Shown here in pieces: positions 1-9,785 of a DNA stretch of 64,000 nt (position 1 is the stretch's first letter; the number at the start of each line of letters is the position of its first letter). The stretch is from positions 1-64,000 of the forward strand of contig CAWDTS010000018.1 of the NCBI GenBank assembly GCA_963805325.1, written 5' to 3'. Below the pieces are notes generated by a model. The model worked only from the letters and a program-made list of their open reading frames with translations. It was not told the origin of the DNA and made no database searches. The stretch comes from DASWJZ01 sp963805325 (lineage in GTDB: Bacteria; Pseudomonadota; Alphaproteobacteria; Rhizobiales; Afifellaceae). The translations under genes were made by a program, and so were the position numbers.

Positions 1-1103
<1,103 letters not shown>

Positions 1104-1328
1104 ATGAGATCTTTGAAACGGCTTTGGATCGCGCATTGACGAGGTCACACAATCGTCCTTCCGCTTCCCGAAATCCGAAGACTTCAGAATACGGACGACG
1201 ACTTTGTGAGTTCTCAGAGAATACGCAAACCGCCGAAGTCTCGTTCACGGCGCCAACCAGAGCCCGAAGACTCAAAGATGGCGCCCGCAAAGACCTCGCC
1301 GTCTACGTTTCTCTTTCTTCAAACCAAA

Positions 1329-1340
1329 TTGTCAAAGAAC
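1329..1340 (-). promoter_or_regulatory. boxA-like rRNA antitermination site
   Basis: Minus-strand GTTCTTTGACAA matches the boxA core (tGcTCTTTgACA) used by the NusB/S10 antitermination complex in rRNA leaders. It sits inside the leader, about 225 nt upstream of the mature 16S end and downstream of the promoter, which is the expected position. The TTGACA inside it is not followed by a plausible -10 box, so it is not called as a promoter. Confidence 0.65.
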
Positions 1341-1496
1341 CGGCCGCACTGCACGAGACAGGAAGGCCGCCCAGCCGCTCGATTTAACTCTCACGGCCGC
1401 AAAAGGCCTTCCGGGCAGGCCGGTTGACCTAGTGCTTGTCGGGAACGCCAAACCACGGAGGCGAACGAAGTCAGCCCCGCGGCCGGCAGAGGGGGT

Positions 1497-1525
1497 GATA
1501 TATTCACCGTCATCTCCCCTGTCAA
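1497..1525 (-). promoter_or_regulatory. rRNA operon promoter (sigma-70 type)
   Basis: On the minus strand a perfect -35 box TTGACA (1520-1525) is followed after exactly 17 bases by TATATC (1497-1502), a good -10 box. It points toward the 16S gene and would start transcription near 1490. The consensus -35 and optimal spacing fit the strength expected of an rRNA promoter. Confidence 0.75.
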
Positions 1526-1740
1526 CACTCACGAGGCGGCGAATTCGCACTTTTGTGGATGGCCGCGAAAGTCCGCGGCATTCCTCGCGTTCTGCTGCGC
1601 TGCGAGACGACGGATGATGTGCGGCTCCGTCCGATCGCATCGCGTTGACAGGCTCAGACCGCGCTGTCACGAACCGTCACGAAGAGGCCAAATTCCTGCG
1701 GCCTTGTGGCGAATCTTCGAGGTACAGGGGGACGGGCGGT

Positions 1741-3678
1741 TTGCAGGATCTGCAGCGACAACGCGTTCCGCGGCCGCTCGTTGATCTCGGAGACGAGGAT
1801 CCCCTCTATACGCGCAACATCACGAACGGTCCGCCCGACCGCCGCCGTGTCAGCCTGCGCTGGCTCGCCGGCTCGGTCCTGACCGGTCTTTTTTCCGCAA
1901 TACTTGTCGGCGGCGCACTGCAGGCCGCGATCGGCCTCGACGAGTATGCGGTCGTGCGGCCGGCGTTTGCGCACGGCTTTTCCGGCACGACAGAGACCGC
2001 CGAGAAGGGTGATCGCTTCCGCCCCGTGCCGGAGAACAACGTGATGCGGCACGTCATCCAGATCTCCACGGTGACGCGGGAGAACGACAAGAACATCGTG
2101 CGCGTGCGCCCGTTCGCGCATGTCCACACGAATCTTGCCGCTCCGGTGGCGGATGATGTTGCTGCAAAAATCCCACCGTTCCAGGCGGCGGATGTGTTCA
2201 CCGGCGGAGAGGAAGAGCCGCCGATGGAGGTGACCTCGGCGAGCGATTCCATCTACGGCGCGGAGGTCGACGGCGAGGTCGCCATCTCGGTCGTGGATTT
2301 TCCGATGTCAGGCGCCGACTACGACGAATCGGCCGCGCTCGACGTGGCCGAGGTCGAGGGGCGCGTGCGCCAGGCGGCGCCGTTCCTGGGGGACGGCAAG
2401 GTGCAGGTCGCGTCGCTCCCCTATGTCGACCCCGCCCGCTTCGAGACGACGAGCTCCGACCCGACGGCATTGAACCCGATCGCAGTGGCGATCGCCCCGG
2501 AGAATGTCTCGCTCCTGGAGAAATCCGACGAACCGACCGATGTCGGGATCGAGGACAAGATACTGCCGGTCGAGGAGGGCGCCTCGCTCAGGAAGATACT
2601 GACGGACGAAGGCGCCGCCCCGGAGGAGGCCGCTGCGATCCAGTCGGCGCTCGTCGCGAATTTCTCGTTCGATTTTCGCGCCGGGCAGAAGGTCCGCATC
2701 GGCCTCGCGCCCGATCCCGATACGGGCTCGGTGCGCCCGGTCCGCGTCAGCCTTTACGAGCCGAACGATCGCCATATCGCGACCGTCGCGCTCTCCGACA
2801 ACGGCGTCTATGTGGCCGCGCACGAGCCGGCGCGCGACGGCCAGCTCGAAGTGGCGGAGCAGGAGCAGCCGAACGCTGCGGGCACGCTGCCGACGCTGCA
2901 TGACGGCCTGTGGGGCACCGGCCTTTCGCTCGGCATGTCGGAGGACGTGATCAAGAACCTCGTCCACATCTTCTCCTACGATGTGGACTATCAGGGGCGG
3001 CTCTCGCCGAGCGACGATCTCGACGTGATCTATTCGGCCGAGCCGGCCGGCGACAGCTCCGAGATCATCTACGCGGCGCTGACCCTCGGCAGCGTCACGC
3101 ACAAGTTCTATCGCTTCCGCGACGCCACAGACGGCACCGTCGACTACTACGACGAGGACGGGAAGAGCGCGCAGAAATTCCTGATCAGGAAGCCTGTCGC
3201 CACCGGGCGATTCTCCTCAGGTTTCGGCATGCGCCGGCATCCCATCCTGCACCGCTACCGCATGCATACCGGCGTCGACTGGGCGGCGCCGACGGGGACG
3301 CCGATCATGGCGGCGGGCGACGGCGTGATCGAGAAGATCGGCACGCGCGCCGGCTACGGCCGCTCCATCACGCTGCAGCACCTGCACGGCTACGAGACCA
3401 CCTACAACCACATGAGCGGCTACGCCAAAGGCCTGAAGGCGGGCGACAAGGTGAAGCAGAACCAGATCATCGGCTTCATCGGCTCGACCGGCCTCTCCAC
3501 CGGCCCGCATCTGCACTTCGAGGTCATGGTCAACGGCCGCTTCGTCGATCCGCTCAAGATCCGCGTGCCGCGCGGCCACGAACTGCAGGGCTCCGAGCTC
3601 GCCTCCTTCGAGCAGGAGCGCCAGCGCATCGACGACCTCCTGGCCAAGGACGAAGGCACCGTCGCCAGCGCGAACTGA
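1741..3678 (+). CDS. M23 family metallopeptidase (LytM/NlpD-like), membrane anchored
   Basis: Cell-wall hydrolase or hydrolase activator acting on peptidoglycan cross-links in the periplasm. The N-terminus is cytosolic and basic, followed by one membrane span (about residues 40-60, WLAGSVLTG onward) and a long periplasmic region. The C-terminal 130 residues are a LytM domain with the zinc motifs MHTGVD (H-x-x-x-D) and GPHLHFEV (H-x-H). An LysM/OapA-like stretch (LRKILTDEGA) precedes it. The frame is open from 1645, but I prefer the TTG at 1741 (about 645 residues), which has an AGGGGGA ribosome site 8 bases upstream; residues before it look non-coding. The gene runs divergently from the rRNA operon. 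The family is certain, the exact start less so. Confidence 0.9.
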   Translation: MQDLQRQRVPRPLVDLGDEDPLYTRNITNGPPDRRRVSLRWLAGSVLTGLFSAILVGGALQAAIGLDEYAVVRPAFAHGFSGTTETAEKGDRFRPVPENNVMRHVIQISTVTRENDKNIVRVRPFAHVHTNLAAPVADDVAAKIPPFQAADVFTGGEEEPPMEVTSASDSIYGAEVDGEVAISVVDFPMSGADYDESAALDVAEVEGRVRQAAPFLGDGKVQVASLPYVDPARFETTSSDPTALNPIAVAIAPENVSLLEKSDEPTDVGIEDKILPVEEGASLRKILTDEGAAPEEAAAIQSALVANFSFDFRAGQKVRIGLAPDPDTGSVRPVRVSLYEPNDRHIATVALSDNGVYVAAHEPARDGQLEVAEQEQPNAAGTLPTLHDGLWGTGLSLGMSEDVIKNLVHIFSYDVDYQGRLSPSDDLDVIYSAEPAGDSSEIIYAALTLGSVTHKFYRFRDATDGTVDYYDEDGKSAQKFLIRKPVATGRFSSGFGMRRHPILHRYRMHTGVDWAAPTGTPIMAAGDGVIEKIGTRAGYGRSITLQHLHGYETTYNHMSGYAKGLKAGDKVKQNQIIGFIGSTGLSTGPHLHFEVMVNGRFVDPLKIRVPRGHELQGSELASFEQERQRIDDLLAKDEGTVASAN

Positions 3679-3862
3679 GGCGCGACTGACCTCCAGCCGG
3701 TCGTCAGTCCCGGGCGCGACCCAAGCATCCATTCAGGAACGGTTCAGCCGCCCCGGCGCTAGCTGGTCCGGCAATGACGACGGAGATGCCGCGGCTGGCG
3801 AAGCAACCAATTCGTCCCCATATCCGTTGTGAACAAAGGCGTTTCTGCCAGGAGCGATCAAA

Positions 3863-4432
3863 GTGCGTGTTCGACCCCTTCTTCTCGCCGCGGGCCTTGT
3901 TGCCGGCGCTCTCGTTGCCTCGCAGGCCGAGGCCGATCCCGGCCGCGCCACCGGCAGCGTCAACATGCGCCAATGCGCGAGCACCAGCTGCGCGCGGATC
4001 CTGACCATCCCGGCCGGCGCCGTGGTCGACGTTCTGGCGCGCCAGGGCTCGTGGTACCAGGTCCAGTATCGCGGCGTCGTCGGCTTCGCCTCCGGGTCCT
4101 ACATCAGCGTCGGCGGCTATTACGTGGCGCCCCCGCCTCCCCCGCCGGTCTATTATCCGCAGCCTTATTATTACGAATACGACCCGTTCCCCTACCGGCA
4201 CGATTACCGCCGGCCGCGCTACTACAACGACCATCACCGCGGCGACTACGGCTCCGGCAGCCATCAGCATGAGGGCAGCTACAACCCGCCCCACAACAGC
4301 GGCGGGTCGCAACATGGCGATAGCGGCTCGCAGCAGGGCGGCGGCGGCGTGCGACCCTACGTGCCCGGCCAGGGCCACGGCAACGAACCCGGCGGCCTCT
4401 GCGCCCCCGGCGATATTCAATGCAATCGGTGA
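3863..4432 (+). CDS. Exported SH3b-domain protein with Tyr/Pro/His/Gly-rich tail
   Basis: 189 residues. The start is GTG with a CAGGAG ribosome site about 8 bases upstream. A signal peptide (LLLAAGLVAGALVASQAEA) is followed by a bacterial SH3 domain (about residues 28-78: GSVNMRQCASTSC through VGFASGSYI), a fold that binds peptidoglycan or protein ligands. After this comes a polyproline run and a low-complexity tail rich in Y, P, H, G and Q. Such proteins are common, poorly characterised envelope proteins in Hyphomicrobiales. It follows the M23 peptidase by 184 bases on the same strand, which suits a cell-wall role, but its partner is unknown. Confidence 0.8.
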   Translation: MRVRPLLLAAGLVAGALVASQAEADPGRATGSVNMRQCASTSCARILTIPAGAVVDVLARQGSWYQVQYRGVVGFASGSYISVGGYYVAPPPPPPVYYPQPYYYEYDPFPYRHDYRRPRYYNDHHRGDYGSGSHQHEGSYNPPHNSGGSQHGDSGSQQGGGGVRPYVPGQGHGNEPGGLCAPGDIQCNR

Positions 4433-4639
4433 ACGCCGCGCGCTAAGGGCGCCATCCGCTCCCTCTCGCCGGGCAAAGAACCGGATCGGCTTCGCCTAGC
4501 CATAGCCGGTGCGAGGGATGCGACGTTCAAACGGCGAACTTCCCCTGTTCTGGCGCGTAACTTCTGACAGAGTCGGCTATACTGCTAGCGTTCGAGTTTG
4601 ATTCGACCTCGACCTCTCTCAGGAGGCCTCGACAAAGTC

Positions 4640-7306
4640 ATGACAGGTTTGAGTGACATATTGGGGTCAAACCCCATCGAAAGCCTTTCAGGAACAGTTC
4701 TCGATGGCCGCTGGAAGATTGAGAGCTTATTAAAGAAAAACGAGTTCCAAACTGGAAGCTGCTTCTCTGTTGGATATGCAGTTCGCAGCACTAAAGATGG
4801 GACCTCAGCGTTTGCTAAAATTCTCGACTTTTCCCGTGCCTTGCAGGAAGTCGATACTGCTGCCGCACTTCATAGAATGACCGAGGAATATATATTCGAA
4901 AGAGAGCTCTTAAAGTTATGTGCCACCCATGACCTTACGCGTGTGATAAGCGCGCTCGACTTTGGGGAGATAAAGTGTAGCGACGTCCCGCTAGGCAAGC
5001 TCTTCGTTATCATTTTTGAGATGGCCGAAGCTGACGTGCGAAAATACCTATCCACGACCGGTCTAAGCTCGTTGGCATGGAGGCTACGAGTCCTCCACGA
5101 CATATCAATCGGGCTGAGTCAGCTCCACGGAAAAGACATTCACCATCAGGACCTGAAGCCGTCGAATGTCCTCCTCTTCGACGGAGGCGGCCGCTCGAAG
5201 GTGGGAGACCTTGGGCGCGCGCACTGCCAGACCCTGTCGTCGCCAAACGACAGCAGTAGACGTCCCGGCGCCTTCCATTACGCTCCTCCTGAACAGCTGT
5301 ACGACGCGGGCTATAGCGACAGACTGACACTCCGCCGCGCTGGCGACTTGTATCTACTTGGTAGCATGCTCGACTTTTTCGTTACCGGGGTGCCTACCAC
5401 TGTCCGCCTTGTGAGGGCCCTGGGCGAGATTCACCGCCCCTTTCCGAGTGAACTCAATGGGTGGCGTGGTCTCTACGGTGATGTCCTGCCTCATCTTCAG
5501 ACCGCTCACGCCGGTCTCGCTCGCGAATTCCGGTCAAGCGTGATGGCAATGATAGAGGTCTCTGCGCTATCTCGTAGGATCGCAAACGAGCTCACTGATC
5601 TTTTCCGCTACGCCACGAACCCAGACCCCACAGCAAGGGGGCATCCCTCTGCACAACGCATGCTGCACGTGTCAAATTTCGATCTGCAGCGGTTTATCTC
5701 TGCGTTTGAATTCTATCGAAACGCACCGAGATCGAGGAAAAGAAAGCCATTGCAAAGCGCGCCGGCTGACCTCAATAGGCAACTAGTACCGCGCTGGCGC
5801 TCCTTGCCGCGAACGCCTACTGCCGAGTTAGAAAGCCATATCCCATCAGGCCCACCGGACGAGTGGGTTACTTCGGAGCTGGACCGTCGCCTCACGGCTT
5901 GGAGTACCCGCCGCGATTTCGAATCAGCGCAGGAACTCGTTTGGGCTGCTTCCATATTCAGAGGCGACGGTGTCGCTTGGGCAGGGCTGCGCCAAGTGGT
6001 CGACAGCCCCCACCTCCCATCGCACGTTCGCGAAGATGCCAGCTCACTACTAGAGCATGCACCAACTGCCAGCATTGAGCTTACACTCGATGCCACAAGC
6101 ACCAAGGAGATACTTATCAGCCGCATCAGAAGCATACGCAAGGAATTGCGAGTCGTTCCGACAGATCCGATCGCGTATACCAATCTTGCGATGCTCTACA
6201 GTCGGTTGGGCCAAATAGAGCCCGCCGAAAGAGCGATCAAAGTGGCCGTCCAACTTTCGCCCTCGAGCCGCTACGTTCTCCGCGCGGCAACCCGCTTTAT
6301 GGTGCACATCGGAAAGTTTGACAGGGCCCTGTGGATTCTTGAGAAAGCACTGTCGACCGATCCATGGCTGCATGCAGCCCGCGTAGCGCTATACGACCTT
6401 ACTGATTCTCCAATTCGGAGATTGGCGGATTCCAAAAAGCTCTTGCAGCAGAAGTTGGCAGCAAGGCATCTCTCCGAACTCGCGAGCGCCTTTGCAACTC
6501 TTGAGCTTAAGGCTGGTCACGTTGGTCGTGCAAAAAAGCTCTTTCGAGCCAGCGCAGTTGATCCTACTGACAATGTGATCGCGCAACTACAATGGGCATC
6601 AATCCACAAGGCAGGAGAGTTCGCCGATGAACTTCTTACTCACTTACTGACATACGAGGCTCGCACCGCCGTTGCAAAGCAAAGGAGAGACTGGACCTCG
6701 GCTTTAAATAACTGTGCCAAATGGCTCGATGACGAACCATTCTCAATTAGACCGGCCCAAGAGGGAAGCTTCATTGCGGCGGAATATACGCACGATTTTG
6801 AAAAAGCTCTAGAGTTTTGCGAGATTGGGCTGATTGCCAATCCAGATAGCTTCAGCCTTCTAAACAATGCCTCCTACGCTCAAGCCGCCCTGGGCAACAT
6901 TCCGGAGGCACATCAACTCCTGCAGTCGGCACAGGCGAACGTCCAGAGCGCCAAGGACAGAATAGTGTCTGTGGCGACGAGCGGGTTTATAAGCTTCCGA
7001 ATCGGTCGGGTTGACAACGGAATTGGTCAGTATCTCAAGGCTATTGACGCAGCGATAAGGCTAAATGATCTCACCCTAGCGAAGCTTGTGGTTGTCCACT
7101 ACTTTGGGGAGTATATCCGCGCCGGATACCTTATCGACGAGACGCAGTTGCCGGCTATTCGCTCGCTTTTTGAGGGCGAGGCTGTCCCTTTCATCGTTAG
7201 GGACGTGTATGCGGCTCACCTTAGTCCTCTCCTATCTGCACGGGAGGGCGGGCCGGGGCCCGACGGAAACTTTGAGAGCACTCTTCGAGGCCTGACCCCT
7301 TCTTAA
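4640..7306 (+). CDS. Hanks-type protein kinase with C-terminal TPR repeats, low-GC
   Basis: 888 residues from ATG 4640; AGGAGG at 4621-4626 supports this start. A protein kinase domain spans about residues 20-330. It has an ATP-site lysine in SAFAK (K60), an alphaC glutamate near E86/E88, the catalytic loop HHQDLKPSN (D171, N176), GDLG in place of DFG (D190), and APPEQ. The glycine-rich loop is atypical. The C-terminal half (about 530-860) is helical TPR repeats, for example PIAYTNLAMLYSRLGQIEPA. No membrane span is seen, so it is probably cytosolic. Base composition differs sharply from the neighbours (6061-6120 has 29 G/C in 60). A weak -10 like TATACT lies at 4578-4583. The function is unknown; it is probably a signalling or defence-type accessory gene gained by transfer. 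Confidence 0.85.
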   Translation: MTGLSDILGSNPIESLSGTVLDGRWKIESLLKKNEFQTGSCFSVGYAVRSTKDGTSAFAKILDFSRALQEVDTAAALHRMTEEYIFERELLKLCATHDLTRVISALDFGEIKCSDVPLGKLFVIIFEMAEADVRKYLSTTGLSSLAWRLRVLHDISIGLSQLHGKDIHHQDLKPSNVLLFDGGGRSKVGDLGRAHCQTLSSPNDSSRRPGAFHYAPPEQLYDAGYSDRLTLRRAGDLYLLGSMLDFFVTGVPTTVRLVRALGEIHRPFPSELNGWRGLYGDVLPHLQTAHAGLAREFRSSVMAMIEVSALSRRIANELTDLFRYATNPDPTARGHPSAQRMLHVSNFDLQRFISAFEFYRNAPRSRKRKPLQSAPADLNRQLVPRWRSLPRTPTAELESHIPSGPPDEWVTSELDRRLTAWSTRRDFESAQELVWAASIFRGDGVAWAGLRQVVDSPHLPSHVREDASSLLEHAPTASIELTLDATSTKEILISRIRSIRKELRVVPTDPIAYTNLAMLYSRLGQIEPAERAIKVAVQLSPSSRYVLRAATRFMVHIGKFDRALWILEKALSTDPWLHAARVALYDLTDSPIRRLADSKKLLQQKLAARHLSELASAFATLELKAGHVGRAKKLFRASAVDPTDNVIAQLQWASIHKAGEFADELLTHLLTYEARTAVAKQRRDWTSALNNCAKWLDDEPFSIRPAQEGSFIAAEYTHDFEKALEFCEIGLIANPDSFSLLNNASYAQAALGNIPEAHQLLQSAQANVQSAKDRIVSVATSGFISFRIGRVDNGIGQYLKAIDAAIRLNDLTLAKLVVVHYFGEYIRAGYLIDETQLPAIRSLFEGEAVPFIVRDVYAAHLSPLLSAREGGPGPDGNFESTLRGLTPS

Positions 7307-7415
7307 GTGTAGCGCGACGCCGGACACGGGGCTCTGCCAATGTGCCCGCTTTCCCTTGCCAACCTCCCTCCCCTCGCGCCATCATCCGTCCCACAACAAT
7401 CGCCGCTCCTTCGAG

Positions 7416-7434
7416 GCGCGGCTTTATGCCGCGC
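7416..7434. other. Perfect 7-bp hairpin between kinase gene and aco genes
   Basis: GCGCGGC, loop TTTAT, GCCGCGC. It lies in the 194-base gap between the kinase-TPR stop and the dehydrogenase start. There is no T-run on either side, so it is not a standard terminator. I see no sigma-54 promoter motif in this gap, although aco operons elsewhere often have one. Confidence 0.4.
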
Positions 7435-7500
7435 ACCTGCGGCTTGAGGAAAATCCGCGGCGTCGAGTCCGAGGAAAAGCGGAAATGGGGAGGATTTGAC

Positions 7501-8478
7501 ATGCAGAGCGGCTGCAGCTCTCGCGCGACGATCTTCTTGACGCCTACCGCCGCATGCGGACCATCCGCGAGTTCGAGGAGCGGGTGCACGACGAGTTCTC
7601 CGCCGGCAATATCCCCGGCTTCGTGCACCTCTATGCCGGCGAGGAGGCGTCCGGCGTCGGCGTCTGCCTGCATCTCGACGATCGCGACGCCATCGCCTCC
7701 ACGCATCGCGGCCACGGTCATTGCATCGCCAAGGGCTGCGATATCGACGGCATGATGCACGAGATTTTTGGGCGCAAGGACGGGCTTTGCGGCGGCAAGG
7801 GCGGGTCGATGCACATCGCCGATCTGTCGAAGGGGATGCTCGGCGCGAACGGCATCGTCGGCGCCGGCGCGCCGCTCGTCTGCGGCGCGGCGCTCAGCGC
7901 AAAAACGCTGAAGACCGGCGGCGTCGGCGTGTGCTTCTACGGCGACGGCGCATCGAACCAGGGCGCGGTGCTCGGAAAGCTACAACCTCGCGAAGATCTG
8001 GAACCTGCCGATGGTCTTTGTCGCGGAGGACAACGGCTATGCGGAATCGACCGCGTCGTCCTGGTCGGTCGGCGGCAGCCAGGTCGGCCGCGGCACGGGC
8101 TTCGGCATTCCCTCGCGGCAGGTCGACGGGCAGGATTTCTTCGCCGTCTACGAGGCATCGGGCGAAGCGATCGAGCGCGCGCGAAACGGCGAAGGCCCGT
8201 CGCTCCTGCACGTCAAGCTCACGCGCTACTTCGGGCACTTCGAGGGCGATGCGATGACCTATCGCGCGCCCGACGAAGTGGCGAATGCGCGGGCGAACTC
8301 CGATCCGCTGAAGATTTTCCGCCAGCGCGTGGTCGAGGCGTCGCTCCTGAAGCCGGAGGATTTCGAGCGCGAGGAGAAGGCGATCGTGGCGACCATCGCC
8401 GCCGCGGTGGCCAAGGCGAAAGCCGCGCCGATGCCAACGGAAGCCGACCTGATGACGGACGTGTATTTGAATTATTGA
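7501..8478 (+). CDS. acoA: Acetoin/pyruvate dehydrogenase E1 alpha subunit (two frame breaks)
   Basis: Thiamine-diphosphate-dependent E1 alpha chain of a 2-oxoacid/acetoin dehydrogenase complex. It shows RTIREFEERVHDEF, the HRGHGHCIAKG segment, the ThDP motif GDGASNQGA and AEDNGYAEST. The ATG at 7501 has a GGGGAGGA ribosome site. The frame is broken twice. A G seems missing just after the ATG (about 7503; restoring it gives MAERLQLSRDDLLDAYRRM). A G seems extra at 7974-7975 (removing it gives VLESYNLAKIWNLPM). With both corrected the gene is 325 residues, a normal length for the family. It is followed by the matching E1 beta and E2 genes. Whether the breaks are real or consensus errors cannot be told from sequence alone. 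Confidence 0.85.
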
Positions 8479-8519
8479 GGGATGGAGTTGGGCGGAGGAT
8501 CGTCCATGCAGGCAATCCC

Positions 8520-8644
8520 CCTCATCCTGAGGTGCGAAGCGCCGAAGGCGCGAGCCTCGAAGGGGCGAGTGGTCGCTGGGGTCGATGCAATGCGTGCTTC
8601 GAGGCTCCCCCGGATCAAGTCCGGGGTCGCACCTCAGCATGAGG
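8520..8644. repeat. Dispersed inverted-ended intergenic repeat, copy 1
   Basis: The ends are CCTCATCCTGAGGTGCG (8520-8536) and CGCACCTCAGCATGAGG (8628-8644). They are inverted repeats of 17 bases with one mismatch. The inner part also folds back (gagcctcgaag with cttcgaggctc). A second copy lies at 44323-44442. This non-coding palindromic element sits between the E1 alpha stop and the E1 beta start, inside the presumed operon. An open frame that runs through it is an artefact of the upstream frame break. Confidence 0.8.
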
Positions 8645-8690
8645 ATGTTTGGTGGACGCCGTCAACGAAGCGGCGACCTGGGAGGAAGAT

Positions 8691-9720
8691 GTGAGCAAGA
8701 AATCCTATCGCCAGGCGATCAACGAGGCGATCCGTCAGGAGATGCGGCGCGACAGCCGCGTCATCATCATGGGCGAGGACATTTCCGGCGGCACCGGCGC
8801 GCCCGGCGATCAGGACGCCTGGGGCGGGCCGCTCGGCGTCACCAAGGGGCTCCGGCCCGGAATTCGGGCCGGAGCGCGTGCTCGACACGCATCTTGCCGA
8901 AATTTCTTTTGTTGGGGCCGCTGCGGGCGCGGCGGCGACCGGCCTTCGCCCCATCGTGGAGCTGATGTTCGTCGACTTCATGGGCGTCTGCTTCGACCAG
9001 ATCTTCAACCAGGCCGCAAAGTTCCGCTACATGTTCGGCGGCAAGGCAGTGACGCCGCTCGTCGTGCGCACCATGTACGGCGCCGGCTTCCGCGCCGCCT
9101 CGCAGCACTCGCAATGCCTCTATCCGATCTTCACCCACATTCCGGGGCTGAAGGTGGTGCTGCCGTCGAATGCCTATGAGGCGAAGGGCCTCCTCACGCA
9201 GGCGATCCGCGACGACGATCCCGTCATCTTCTTCGAGCACAAGGCGATGTACGACGAGGAGATGGAAGTGCCCGACGAGGCCTACGCCATCCCCTTCGGC
9301 GAGGCCAACGTCACGCGCGAGGGCGACGATGCGACGATCGTGGCGTTCGGGCGCATGGTGAACTTCGCCAACGAGGCGGCCGACAATCTGAAGAAGCGCG
9401 GCATCAGCTGCACCGTCGTCGATCCGCGCACCACCTCGCCACTCGACCACCTAACGATTTTGGAGACGGTGGAGGAGACCGGCCGGCTCGTCGTGGTGGA
9501 CGAGGCGCATCCGCGCTGCGGCATGGCGGCGGATATCGCCAGCATCGTCGCCGAGCACGCTTTCGGCGCGCTGAAAGCGCCCATCAAGCTCGTCACCGCG
9601 CCGCACGCGCCCGTGCCCTTCTCCCCGGCGCTTGAGGACATCTACATCCCCTCCGTCGCGAAGATCGAAGCCGCCGTCACCGAAGTGGTCGACTACGGGG
9701 CGAAGCAGGCGGCGGAGTGA
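8691..9720 (+). CDS. acoB: Acetoin/pyruvate dehydrogenase E1 beta subunit (one frame break)
   Basis: E1 beta chain forming the ThDP active site with E1 alpha. The GTG start at 8691 is preceded by GGGAGGA. The N-terminal part (SYRQAINEAIRQEM, VIIMGEDISGGTGAPG) and the C-terminal part (DTHLAEISFVGAAAGAAATG, the transketolase pyrimidine-type domain, and a C-terminal domain with EHAFGALKAP) are in different frames. The switch lies in the run cggcccggaa near 8856-8860; dropping one C gives GLRPEFGPERVLDTHL and a 342-residue protein. It follows acoA after a 212-base gap holding the repeat element and precedes acoC. Confidence 0.85.
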
Positions 9721-9785
9721 GCGACGAGGAAGGCTTCTCGCCCTGGGGCGAGGGCGCGGCGAAACCCGCTTCGGAAACGAGAACG

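Larger units (their letters stand above)
1104..1740 (-). other. rRNA operon leader and upstream region, no protein gene
   Basis: This 637-base stretch separates the 16S 5' end from the peptidase gene that runs the other way. The part from 1104 to about 1490 would be transcribed as a leader of nearly 390 nt. It contains the alphaproteobacterial leader block (minus-strand gaagaaagagaaacg near 1306-1320). The promoter and boxA site are listed separately. From 1526 to 1740 I see only the region upstream of the peptidase gene, including a TTGACA at 1645-1650 that could be a plus-strand -35 box but has no convincing -10. Open frames here (for example 1043-1387) show no recognisable protein. Confidence 0.7.

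Noticed and set aside
1324..1340. A second rRNA promoter at the inner TTGACA
   Set aside because: No -10 box at a suitable distance; the hexamer is part of the boxA motif.
8479..8642. Extension of the acoA upstream frame through the intergenic repeat
   Set aside because: It results from the frame break at 7974; the true reading frame ends at 8478.
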